Positions 45,932 to 54,081 of a stretch of DNA of 64,000 nt are shown here, in pieces. The position numbers were made by a program, and so were the translations under genes. Position 1 is the first letter of the stretch. Each line of letters opens with the position of its first letter. Below the pieces are notes generated by a model. It had not been told where the DNA came from. It worked only from the letters and a program-made list of their open reading frames with translations, and made no database searches. Source of the DNA: VXNE01 sp965116625 (GTDB lineage Bacteria; Pseudomonadota; Gammaproteobacteria; Pseudomonadales; Azotimanducaceae); assembly GCA_965116625.1 (NCBI GenBank), contig OZ220717.1, positions 3,100,001 to 3,164,000 of the forward strand. The letters run 5' to 3'.

Positions 45932-46951
45932 TTGGACTTCGTCGGCCAGCACATACTCTCTGTCGATCAGTTCGAACGGAACGATATCGAACGCCTGTTC
46001 GAGGTCGCGGACGAGATGGAACCGTACGCGCGCCGAACGCGAATCACGCGCGTTCTCGAAGGCGCGATCCTCTCCAGCATGTTCTTCGAGCCGAGTACGC
46101 GAACGCGCATCTCATTCGGCTGTGCGTTCAACCTGCTCGGCGGCGAGGTGCGGGAGACGACGGAAGTCAAGGCCCTTTCTCTCGCCAAGGGCGAGTCCCT
46201 GCACGATACGGCGCGCGTCTTGTCCGGCTACAGCGACGTCATCGTCTTGCGCCATCCCCGCGAAGGTTCAGTCAACGAGTTTGCCGAAGCATCGCGCGTG
46301 CCGGTCATCAACGGCGGCGATGGCGCGAACGAACACCCGAGCCAGGCCCTGCTCGACCTCTACACCATAGCCAAGGAGATGCGTGAACAGGGCCGCGGCA
46401 TCGACGAATTGCGCATCGCCCTGGTCGGCGACCTGAAATACGGGCGCGCGGTGCATTCTCTGTGCAAGGTCCTGGGACTGTTTCGCTCCATCACGTTCCA
46501 ACTGGTATCGCCGCCCGGCCTTGAACTCGGGGGCGACCTGGTGGATGCGCTCCTCGCGCGGGGTCACAGCGTCAACGTGATGCACGACATGGAGGCGGGC
46601 ATCAGCCATGTCGATATCGTCTACGTTACGCGAACCCAGGAAGAGCGCTTTCCTTCCCCCGATGCGGCGCGGCGGTACCGCGGCCTGTTCCGGTTGAACC
46701 AGGCGGTGTACACGGAACACTGCGAACCCAACACCGTCATCATGCATCCCATGCCCCGGGATTCCCGCAGGCAGGCCCGGGAACTGGACGAAGACCTCGA
46801 CGCGAACCCGAATCTCGCGATCTTTCGCCAGACGGACAACGGCGTGCTGCTGCGGATGGCGCTGTTCGCCATGGTGCTGGACGTATCGGACCGCGTACAC
46901 GCCGGCGCCCAGGCGGTGCACTGGTATACGGCCAGGAGGACGCCGCAGTAG
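45932..46951 (+). CDS. pyrB: Aspartate carbamoyltransferase catalytic chain
   Basis: A 339-residue PyrB, which makes carbamoyl-aspartate in pyrimidine synthesis. Signatures are the carbamoyl phosphate site FEPSTRTRISF and HPSQALLDLYTI, plus HPMPRDSRRQ near the C-terminus. The start codon is TTG at 45932 with AAGGGGGG just upstream. No pyrI or pyrC is adjacent, so it looks like a lone gene or a stand-alone trimeric form. Confidence 0.93.
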   Translation: MDFVGQHILSVDQFERNDIERLFEVADEMEPYARRTRITRVLEGAILSSMFFEPSTRTRISFGCAFNLLGGEVRETTEVKALSLAKGESLHDTARVLSGYSDVIVLRHPREGSVNEFAEASRVPVINGGDGANEHPSQALLDLYTIAKEMREQGRGIDELRIALVGDLKYGRAVHSLCKVLGLFRSITFQLVSPPGLELGGDLVDALLARGHSVNVMHDMEAGISHVDIVYVTRTQEERFPSPDAARRYRGLFRLNQAVYTEHCEPNTVIMHPMPRDSRRQARELDEDLDANPNLAIFRQTDNGVLLRMALFAMVLDVSDRVHAGAQAVHWYTARRTPQ

Positions 46952-46965
46952 CGCCGCCCGACGCG

Positions 46966-47895
46966 TTACAGGGCGTCTTCGAGCTCCGGTACGGCGGTGA
47001 AGAGGTCCGCCACCAGTCCGTAGTCGGCGACCTGGAAGATGGGGGCCTCCTCGTCCTTGTTGATGGCGACGATGACCTTTGAGTCCTTCATGCCGGCGAG
47101 GTGCTGGATCGCCCCCGAGATGCCGACAGCCACGTAGAGTTCCGGCGCGACGATCTTGCCTGTCTGCCCGACCTGCATGTCGTTGGGGACGAATCCCGCA
47201 TCCACCGCGGCGCGCGATGCGCCAACGGCTGCTCCGAGCTTGTCGGCCACGCCCTCCAGCAGTTTGAAGTTGTCCCCGCTCTGCATTCCCCTGCCGCCGG
47301 AAATGACGACACGGGCCGCGGTCAGCTCCGGACGCTCGGACTTGGCGAGTTCGTCCCTTACGAAGTCAGAAATGCCGGCATCGTGTTCGCGTCCCGTCGC
47401 TTCGACCGAAGCTGAGCCGCCGTCTTCCGGCACCGGGTCGAAACCCGTCCCGCGCACCGAAACCACCTTCTTCACGTCGTTGGACTTCACCGTCGCAATG
47501 CCGTTGCCGGCGTAGATCGGCCGTTTGAAGGTGTCGGGCGAATCGACGCCGATGATGTCCGAGATCATGGCGACATCGCACAATGCCGCTACCCGCGGCA
47601 GGAAGTTCTTCCCCGTGGTCGTGTGCGCCGCGAGGATGTGTTCATGGCCGGCGCCTACCTCGACGATGAGCGGTGCCATGTTCTCGGCCAGTTGATGCGC
47701 GTAGGCGGGAGCGTCCGCGCACAGCACGCGGGAGACGCCGCCGATTGCCGCCGCGCTCCGGGCCACGTCTTCGCAATCGCTGCCGGCGACCAGCACATCG
47801 ACGTCGCCGCCGATCGCTGACGCTGCCGCCAGCACGTTGAGTGTGACGGGCCGGAGTACGCTGTTGTCGTGCTCCGCGATGACCAGGACGCTCAT
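46966..47895 (-). CDS. etfA: Electron transfer flavoprotein alpha subunit
   Basis: A 309-residue EtfA. The N-terminal ETF domain is followed by the FAD-binding C-terminal domain with RVVISGGRGMQSGDNF, VGQTGKIVAPELYVAVGISG and VIVAINKDEEAPIF in sequence. With EtfB it takes electrons from acyl-CoA dehydrogenases. It overlaps the etfB stop by four bases. Confidence 0.96.
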   Translation of the reverse strand: MSVLVIAEHDNSVLRPVTLNVLAAASAIGGDVDVLVAGSDCEDVARSAAAIGGVSRVLCADAPAYAHQLAENMAPLIVEVGAGHEHILAAHTTTGKNFLPRVAALCDVAMISDIIGVDSPDTFKRPIYAGNGIATVKSNDVKKVVSVRGTGFDPVPEDGGSASVEATGREHDAGISDFVRDELAKSERPELTAARVVISGGRGMQSGDNFKLLEGVADKLGAAVGASRAAVDAGFVPNDMQVGQTGKIVAPELYVAVGISGAIQHLAGMKDSKVIVAINKDEEAPIFQVADYGLVADLFTAVPELEDAL

Positions 47896-48644
47896 TCGAT
47901 CACCTTCGCTTCATTCCTGAGTTTGTCTACCAGTTCCTCGACGCTCTCCACCTTGATGCCCGCGCTCCGTCCCGGGGGCGGCTCGACACCGAGGACTTCG
48001 AACCGGGGTGCGGCATCCACGCCCAGTTCCTCAGGCGTCGTGATGTCGAGAGGTTTTCTCCTCGCCTTCATGATGTTCGGAAGCGAGGCATAGCGGGGCT
48101 CGTTGAGCCGCAGGTCCGTCGTCACGACTGCCGGCAGTGACAGCATCACGGTCTGCAGCCCGCCATCGACTTCCCGAACCACCTCCGCCTTGCCGTCCGC
48201 CACGGTGAGGTTGGATGCGAACGTGCCCTGGGGAAGGCCGGTCAGTGCGGCAAACATCTGCCCTGTCTGGCCGTTGTCGCCATCGATGCTCTGCTTGCCG
48301 AAGATGACGATTCCGGGTTGCTCCCTGTCGTACACAGCCTTGAGGATCTTGGCGACAGCGAGCGGCTGCGCCTCGGTCTCCGTCTGCACGAGGATCGCGC
48401 GGTCGGCACCCAGCGCCAGGCACGTCCTCAACTGTTCCTGGCAGTTCGATCCGCCCACGGAAACGGCGATGACTTCCGTCGCGATACCGGCCTCCTGCAG
48501 CCTCACGGCCTCCTCGATGGCGATTTCGCAGAACGGATTGACGGCCATCTTGACGTTGGTCAGGTCGATGCCGCTGCCGTCGGGCTTGATGCGCACCTTG
48601 ACGTTCGCGTCGACAACACGCTTTACGGGAACCAGTACCTTCAT
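47892..48644 (-). CDS. etfB: Electron transfer flavoprotein beta subunit
   Basis: A 250-residue EtfB, with the opening MKVLVPVKRVVDAN, the AMP-binding VNPFCEIAIEEAVRLQE, and DGDNGQTGQMFAALTGLPQ. The ATG at 48644 gives the standard length; GGAAGAAG precedes it. It is divergent from the ETF-quinone oxidoreductase gene 329 bp away. Confidence 0.96.
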   Translation of the reverse strand: MKVLVPVKRVVDANVKVRIKPDGSGIDLTNVKMAVNPFCEIAIEEAVRLQEAGIATEVIAVSVGGSNCQEQLRTCLALGADRAILVQTETEAQPLAVAKILKAVYDREQPGIVIFGKQSIDGDNGQTGQMFAALTGLPQGTFASNLTVADGKAEVVREVDGGLQTVMLSLPAVVTTDLRLNEPRYASLPNIMKARRKPLDITTPEELGVDAAPRFEVLGVEPPPGRSAGIKVESVEELVDKLRNEAKVIE

Positions 48645-48973
48645 GAATCTTCTTCCGCGTGGAGACAGTGATCCGGGAGTCGCGCCGTCCGCTGGCCGCA
48701 GCCGCAGCTCTCGGCAGCCAACCCGCCGCATCCCGGATCGGGGCGCGTATTTTCGCCTTTTTTCGGATGCTGCGACAAGCAGGACAGGCAGTTGCCCGCG
48801 CCCGCAGCGCTCCTTTTGCTCCTTATCCTTGGGGGGCCGTGCGCTACAATCGGGAGCGTCGTGAAAGTGGCCCTAAAACGCGGACCGGAGAACGAGCACA
48901 ACGGCGTGTGCCTCGTGCCGCGCATCGACGGCCGGTAGCAAAGCAGGAGCATTGGAAACCGTACGTGGCTGAA
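48645..48973. other. Divergent control region between etfBA and ETF-QO
   Basis: A 329-bp gap carrying promoters for both directions by position. On the plus strand TACAAT (48845-48850) matches the -10 box at five of six positions, with only a weak -35 (TTATCC) 16 nt upstream. The long open frame running through this gap in the plus direction has a composition unlike the receptor genes here, and is not called as coding. Confidence 0.4.
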
Positions 48974-50620
48974 GTGCAACACGAATCCATGGATTTTGAC
49001 GTCGTGATCGTGGGCGGCGGACCCGCGGGACTGGCGGCAGCTATCCGCCTGGCGCAACTCGCGCGGGAGGCGGGTAGCGAACTCATGATCTGCCTGGTCG
49101 AAAAGGGCTCCGAAATCGGCGCCCACATCCTGTCCGGGGCGATCTTCGAGCCGACGGCCCTGAATGAACTGCTGCCGGAATGGTCCGAACTCGGCGCGCC
49201 GCTCAACAATCCCGTCACCCAGGACACGATCTACTACCTTCCGAACGGCAAGACGCAGGTGAAGGTTCCCCGGGTATTCATTCCAAGGGCGCTGCACAAC
49301 GAAGGCAAGTACGCCCTGAGCCTCGGCAACCTGTGCCGGTGGCTCGGCGAGCAGGCGGAGGCGATGGAGGTGAACATCTTCCCCGGCTTCGCCGCCTCGC
49401 AGGTGATCTACGAGGAAGGCCGGGTGGCCGGGGTACTGACCGGGGACATGGGTGTCTCGGCATCCGGCGAACCCAAGCCGACCTTTGAGCCGGGCTATGC
49501 GCTGCGGGCGAAGTACACCCTGTTTGCGGAAGGTTGCCGGGGCCACCTGGGCAAGGAACTCATCGACAGGTTCGGGCTCGCTGGAGGCACCCAGCACTAC
49601 GGGATCGGGCTGAAGGAACTGTGGGATGTGGACCCTGCAAGGCATGTCCCGGGCAAGGTGATACACACGCTTGGCTGGCCGCTCGGGCATACCGCCCGCG
49701 GTACGGGCGGCGGCTCTTTCCTCTATCACCTGGAAAACAGCCAGGTCGCCGTGGGACTCATCGTGGACCTGTCGTACAGCAACCCGAACTTGAGCCCCTA
49801 TGACGAGTTCCAGCGTTTCAAGCACCATCCGCTGATCGCCGGCCAGCTTGAAGGTGGATCCCGGGTCTCCTACGGCGCGCGTGCCGTGATCAAGGGCGGT
49901 ATCCAGGCCTTGCCGAAGACGGTCTTTCCCGGGGGAATGCTGATAGGCGACGACGCCGGTTTCCTCAATCAACTCAAGGTGAAGGGTTCGCACACCGCCA
50001 TGAAGTCGGGAATGATCGCGGCGGAAGCGGTATTCGCCGCGCTGTCGCAGGATTCCCCGCCAGCGGAGATCGACGACTTCGACGCGCGGTTCCGGGCGTC
50101 CTGGCTGTACGAGGAACTCCAGTCCTCACGGAATGTCGGTCCAGCCGTGCATCGACTGGGAACCTTGCCGGGCGCGGCCTATGCCTGGTTCGATCAGACC
50201 ATCGCCCGCGGCCGCCTGCCCTTCACGCTGCACGAGGACACGCCCGACCATGCCCGGCTGCGTCCCGCCGCTTCGGCTGCACCCATCGAATACCCGAAAC
50301 CTGACGGCGTGCTGTCGTTCGACAAGCTCTCCTCCGTGTTCCTCTCCAACACCAACCACGAAGAGGATCAGCCATGCCACCTGACGCTCGCCGATCCGGA
50401 TGTCCCGATCCGCGACAACCTGCCGATGTACGACGAGCCCGCCCAGCGGTACTGCCCGGCGGGCGTTTACGAAGTGGTTGAACAGGATGGCGAGCCGCGC
50501 TTCCAGATAAACGCCCAGAACTGCGTGCACTGCAAGACCTGCGACATCAAGGACCCGGCGCAGAACATCAACTGGGTGGTTCCCGAAGGTGCTGGTGGGC
50601 CGAACTATCCGAACATGTGA
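48974..50620 (+). CDS. Electron transfer flavoprotein-ubiquinone oxidoreductase
   Basis: A 548-residue membrane-associated flavoprotein that passes electrons from ETF to ubiquinone. It has an N-terminal FAD motif VVIVGGGPAGLAAAIRLAQL, the GIGLKELWDV region and a C-terminal 4Fe-4S site CPAGVYEV, then CVHCKTCDIKDP. The GTG at 48974 gives VQHESMDFD, which lines up with the MERESMEFD-type start of homologs; ATG 48989 and GTG 48965 are alternatives. Confidence 0.94.
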   Translation: MQHESMDFDVVIVGGGPAGLAAAIRLAQLAREAGSELMICLVEKGSEIGAHILSGAIFEPTALNELLPEWSELGAPLNNPVTQDTIYYLPNGKTQVKVPRVFIPRALHNEGKYALSLGNLCRWLGEQAEAMEVNIFPGFAASQVIYEEGRVAGVLTGDMGVSASGEPKPTFEPGYALRAKYTLFAEGCRGHLGKELIDRFGLAGGTQHYGIGLKELWDVDPARHVPGKVIHTLGWPLGHTARGTGGGSFLYHLENSQVAVGLIVDLSYSNPNLSPYDEFQRFKHHPLIAGQLEGGSRVSYGARAVIKGGIQALPKTVFPGGMLIGDDAGFLNQLKVKGSHTAMKSGMIAAEAVFAALSQDSPPAEIDDFDARFRASWLYEELQSSRNVGPAVHRLGTLPGAAYAWFDQTIARGRLPFTLHEDTPDHARLRPAASAAPIEYPKPDGVLSFDKLSSVFLSNTNHEEDQPCHLTLADPDVPIRDNLPMYDEPAQRYCPAGVYEVVEQDGEPRFQINAQNCVHCKTCDIKDPAQNINWVVPEGAGGPNYPNM

Positions 50621-50650
50621 TTCCTTGGCGCCCTGCGGATCCGACACGAA

Positions 50651-51181
50651 TTACACGTCGCCGAGCACGAACCGCGCGCCGGAACTCCACACTTCGAGCA
50701 CGCCGGCCCGAACTTCCCCGAGGTCCACCAGCCGATAGAACACGCTGCGGGCGATCAGGGCGCGCAAGCCGCCCCGAACCTCGACGTAGGGACGCGGCTC
50801 GCCCTCGTTGTCCTCGACCGTGATCGGATGTGCCTCGTCCACCATCACGTGGTCGCCGACGTTGGTGGTGAGGATTAGCCTGCGCCCGCGCCCCTCGCCG
50901 GCGTATTCCATGTCCACCGCCACGAAGGGAGCGTCATCGACCCGAATGCGCAGCTTCTCTACCGGCGTGACGAGGCAATAGCCATCGGCATCGCGACGCA
51001 GGATCGTCGCGAACAGCGCGACCAGCCGCTGCCGCTTGATTTCGGTCCCCTCGTGGAACCAGCGGCCGTCGGCCCGGATCCGGATATCGATTTTCCCGAC
51101 GCGTTCCGGTTGCCACTGATCGACCGGCGGCAGCTTCCTGTCGCCCGCCGCCTTCAACAGGGCGTCGAAAGCAGTCTCCAT
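50651..51181 (-). CDS. DUF1285-family protein
   Basis: A 176-residue protein of family DUF1285, recognised from GKIDIRIRADGRWFHEGTEI, LVALFATILRRDADGYCLVTP and VGDHVMVDEAHPI. Members are found mainly in proteobacteria; no activity is known to me. It is convergent with the ETF-QO gene, 30 bp between stops, and upstream of it lies moaA's 3' end. Confidence 0.85.
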   Translation of the reverse strand: METAFDALLKAAGDRKLPPVDQWQPERVGKIDIRIRADGRWFHEGTEIKRQRLVALFATILRRDADGYCLVTPVEKLRIRVDDAPFVAVDMEYAGEGRGRRLILTTNVGDHVMVDEAHPITVEDNEGEPRPYVEVRGGLRALIARSVFYRLVDLGEVRAGVLEVWSSGARFVLGDV

Positions 51182-51246
51182 GCGGGAAATACTACCGGCT
51201 TGGAGGTCGCCGGCGCGAGGCGTTCACACCGGCCCGCAGATACAGT

Positions 51247-52209
51247 TCAGCCGCCGATGAACTTCATCACGGTGACTTCCCCGGTGAACGCCGTCTGCTT
51301 GTCGGCCAGGGCCTTCTCCAGCACTCCCTGAAGCCGCATGAGGGCTTCGTGCTCCGGCGCTTCCAGCAGGCCGTTGATGTCGTGATGGTTGGTATTGGAC
51401 AGGCAACCGTAGAGCAGCCCGTTGGAAGACAGCCGAAGGCGTGTGCAAGAACTGCAGAACGGCTCACTCTCGTTGGCGATGATGCCGAAGTTGCCGTATC
51501 CAGGCACGCTGAAGCGTACTGACGTCGAGTCGTAGGGAGCATCGGTCCGAACGAAGGTGAAGCGGGACCCGATGGTGGAGAGCAGTTCGTCCATGCCGAT
51601 GAAGTCGCGCTGATAGGCCTGGTTGTATTTCAGATGCCCCATGTTCATGAGTTCGATGTAGCGCAGTTCCACACCCCGGTCCAGGCAGAACTCGAGCATC
51701 GGCAGGACCTGGTCGGCATTGGCAGTGCGCATGGGGACCATGTTGATCTTTACCTTGAGGCCGAGTTCGATCATCGCGTCGATGCCGGCCACCACCGTCT
51801 CGAGGTCGCCGGAGCGGGCGATCGGGCGGAAGCGGCTCGGGTCAAGGGTGTCCAGGCTGACGTTGATGCGCTTGAGACCGGCGTCCCTGATGATGTCGGC
51901 CTTTTGCCGCAGGAACTGTCCGTTCGTCGTGACCGCGACATCGGACAGCGGCAGGGCCATGACGGCCGGAAGAAACTCGTCGAACTTGGAGGACAGGAGC
52001 GGCTCGCCACCGGTGATCCGGAGCTTCTCGATCCCGGCGGCCCTGATCATCAGCCTGACGGCCTTCACCAGCGCTTCGGAGGACAGCTCCCGGTTCGCGG
52101 GCTGAAGCCGCTTGCCGTCAGCGACGCAATAGGTGCAGGCGTAGTTGCACGCCGCCGTCAGGCTGACCCGCAAGTTGCGAAAACTGCGCCCGTGGCTGTC
52201 AACGATCAT
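51247..52209 (-). CDS. moaA: GTP 3',8-cyclase (molybdenum cofactor biosynthesis)
   Basis: A 320-residue radical SAM enzyme with CNYACTYC (Cys21, 25, 28) binding the SAM cluster and a second, C-terminal cluster in EPFCSSCTRLRL with a later Cys in YGCL. The protein ends in FIGG, the functional Gly-Gly tail of MoaA. GTP-binding Arg in RVSLTAACN region and ITGGEPLL are as expected. No other moa genes are adjacent. Confidence 0.88.
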   Translation of the reverse strand: MIVDSHGRSFRNLRVSLTAACNYACTYCVADGKRLQPANRELSSEALVKAVRLMIRAAGIEKLRITGGEPLLSSKFDEFLPAVMALPLSDVAVTTNGQFLRQKADIIRDAGLKRINVSLDTLDPSRFRPIARSGDLETVVAGIDAMIELGLKVKINMVPMRTANADQVLPMLEFCLDRGVELRYIELMNMGHLKYNQAYQRDFIGMDELLSTIGSRFTFVRTDAPYDSTSVRFSVPGYGNFGIIANESEPFCSSCTRLRLSSNGLLYGCLSNTNHHDINGLLEAPEHEALMRLQGVLEKALADKQTAFTGEVTVMKFIGG

Positions 52210-52305
52210 TCGTGAGTTCCAGCAGAATTCGCCGCCGCTCCGAATGACCGGGGCGACGGCAGCGACCCGCCATACTACCGCAAGGACGCATTTCCGGCAT
52301 CTTCA

Positions 52306-52345
52306 GGGCCGCTGAACGCTCCCCGAGACCTTTGTTCCATGCAAG
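52306..52345. repeat. Degenerate fragment similar to the murF-sppA repeat unit
   Basis: The stretch with CGCTCCCCGAGA and TTTGTTCCATGCA resembles the segment CGCTCCCCGGAG plus TTTGTTCCATGGCA of the tandem array at 53753-54039, in the same order and spacing. It is a short, diverged match downstream of murF. Confidence 0.4.
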
Positions 52346-53713
52346 TCACTTTTGCCCGATGCCCGTCACTTCCTCGATTCGGCGGCCAAGTGCGCTGGCG
52401 AAGTTCCGCGACCAGAAGACACGGTTCGATCCCTTGATCAATACGACATCACCCGGTTGCAGCGCCTCGATGATCACGTCCGTGTCGATATCTTCGGGGG
52501 AAGGAAAGAACGCAACGCGTCGGTCCTCCGGCAATCGTTCGTTCAGAGCGCCCATGGCGTCCCCGACGCAGACCACCTTGTCAATTCCGCGGCAGGCCGA
52601 CGCCATCTCTGCGTGCAGGCGCCGGGCGTCGCCGCCGAGTTCCAGCATCTCTCCCAGCACGGCTACCGTTCTGCCCGGTTCACTCCTGAGCGCGTGCAAC
52701 GCGGCGGCCATGCTCGCCGGATTGGCGTTGTAGCTGTCGTCAATCAGCGTGATCCCGCCGACCCTGATGCGGTTGCCCCGGCCTGCCGGAACGGCCGAAG
52801 GGCCTATGCGCCGTATCGCTCGGGGATCTTCGCCCAATGCGATCATGACGGCGGCCGCGGCGGCCAATCCCAGCGCGCGGTGCTCACCGCCGCCGGGAAT
52901 GTCCGCCTCGATGCGGCCGGATGGCGTATCCACCACGGCGACGCCTCCGTCCGAACTTGCCAGGCGCACGTCCGCGTTCGGACCGGCGCCGAAAGTTAGC
53001 ACGCGGATGCCGCGGCCGGACCCGCTGGCGTTGAGCGTGTCGAGACACACTAGCGTACCCCCGGGCCGCAACCCGTCGGCAATGGACAGCTTCTCGCTTC
53101 GCAGCGCCGTGATATCGTCGAAGTACTCGATGTGCGCGGGATGCACGTTCAGCACGACCGCAACATCGGGCCGGGCGAGGCGGGACAGGGGCGCGATCTC
53201 TCCCGGATGGTTTGTGCCGATCTCGTATACGGCGAACCTTGCGGCCGCCGGTGTACGGGCCAGCGAGAGCGGCACACCCAGGTGGTTGTTCAGGCTCCCC
53301 GACGTGGAGAACGCGTCCAGGGCGTGGGCAACGAAGGTCTTGACGGTGGTCTTGCCGCTGCTGCCGGTTACCGCGATGACCCCACCGTCGAATCTTGCGC
53401 GCGCGGCGCGAGCGAGATCCCACAGCGCATCAATGGTGTCTCCCACAACGATGCAAGGGACTCCGCCGTTCGGATCCCTGCGCACCAGGACGCCCGCAGC
53501 GCCTGCCTTGAAAGCTGCACCCACGTAGTCGTGACCGTCACGATCAGACCGCTGGCTGACGTTGAAGCGCCGTCCCGGATCGCCGGGCAGGGCGACAAAC
53601 AGGTCGCCGCCGGCAAGCGTGCGCGAGTCGATGCTCACGCCGTCGATGTCCGGACCGTCCACCAGGGGCGCGCCCACGGCCGTGCAGACGTCGGACCATT
53701 TCCAAAGACTCAT
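52346..53713 (-). CDS. murF: UDP-MurNAc-tripeptide-D-Ala-D-Ala ligase MurF
   Basis: A 455-residue Mur ligase. It shows the N-terminal VSIDSRTL and GDLFVALPG, the ATP loop VTGSSGKTTVKTF, EIGTNHPGEI, and the C-terminal DDSYNANPASM and VLGEMLELG. MurF adds the D-Ala-D-Ala dipeptide in peptidoglycan synthesis. It normally lies in the dcw cluster, but no mur, fts or mraY gene is near. The ATG at 53713 gives MSLWKWSDV. Confidence 0.93.
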   Translation of the reverse strand: MSLWKWSDVCTAVGAPLVDGPDIDGVSIDSRTLAGGDLFVALPGDPGRRFNVSQRSDRDGHDYVGAAFKAGAAGVLVRRDPNGGVPCIVVGDTIDALWDLARAARARFDGGVIAVTGSSGKTTVKTFVAHALDAFSTSGSLNNHLGVPLSLARTPAAARFAVYEIGTNHPGEIAPLSRLARPDVAVVLNVHPAHIEYFDDITALRSEKLSIADGLRPGGTLVCLDTLNASGSGRGIRVLTFGAGPNADVRLASSDGGVAVVDTPSGRIEADIPGGGEHRALGLAAAAAVMIALGEDPRAIRRIGPSAVPAGRGNRIRVGGITLIDDSYNANPASMAAALHALRSEPGRTVAVLGEMLELGGDARRLHAEMASACRGIDKVVCVGDAMGALNERLPEDRRVAFFPSPEDIDTDVIIEALQPGDVVLIKGSNRVFWSRNFASALGRRIEEVTGIGQK

Positions 53714-53752
53714 CTGTCGACCATCATCCAATCAGCGCCACCTGCGGCCCGG

Positions 53753-54039
53753 CCCCGCTCGTCGGCCATGCAACAGACACCCCGGCTCGCTGCGCTCCCC
53801 GGAGCGCTTGTTCCACGCCATGCCCCACAGCCGGCGCCTTCGGCCCCGCCCGTGGCCCGGCCCCGCTCGTCGGCCATGCAACAAACACCCCGGCTCGCTG
53901 GCGCTCCCCGGAGCGTTTGTTCCATGGCATGCCCCACAGCCGGCGCCTTCGGCCCCGCCCGTGGCCCGGCCCCGCTCGTCGGCCATGCAACAAACACCCC
54001 GGCTCGCTGGCGCTCCCCGGAGCGTTTGTTCCATGGCAG
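53753..54039. repeat. Tandem REP-like array, three copies of a 108/109-bp unit
   Basis: Copies begin at 53753, 53861 and 53970; the third is partial and ends near 54039. Each holds GGCCCCGCTCGTCGGCCATG, then an inverted pair AACAAAC ... GTTTGTT around CCCCGG blocks, then TTCCATGGCATGCCCCACAG (first copy has CACGC). The array fills the gap between the divergent murF and sppA starts. Long frames here on both strands are repeat translation, not genes. The pattern is like REP/BIME elements. Confidence 0.85.
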
Positions 54040-54081
54040 TCTGTGGGACAATCGGTCTCCCTTATACCATCCGGTGTGGAC

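Noticed and set aside
48659..48973. N-terminal extension of the ETF-QO frame
   Set aside because: It covers the divergent control region, has no family similarity and contains the likely -10 box; the family start fits GTG 48974.
53732..54034. Open frames through the tandem array on both strands
   Set aside because: They translate the repeat unit itself (e.g. GVCCMADERGRA recurring), so they are not genes.
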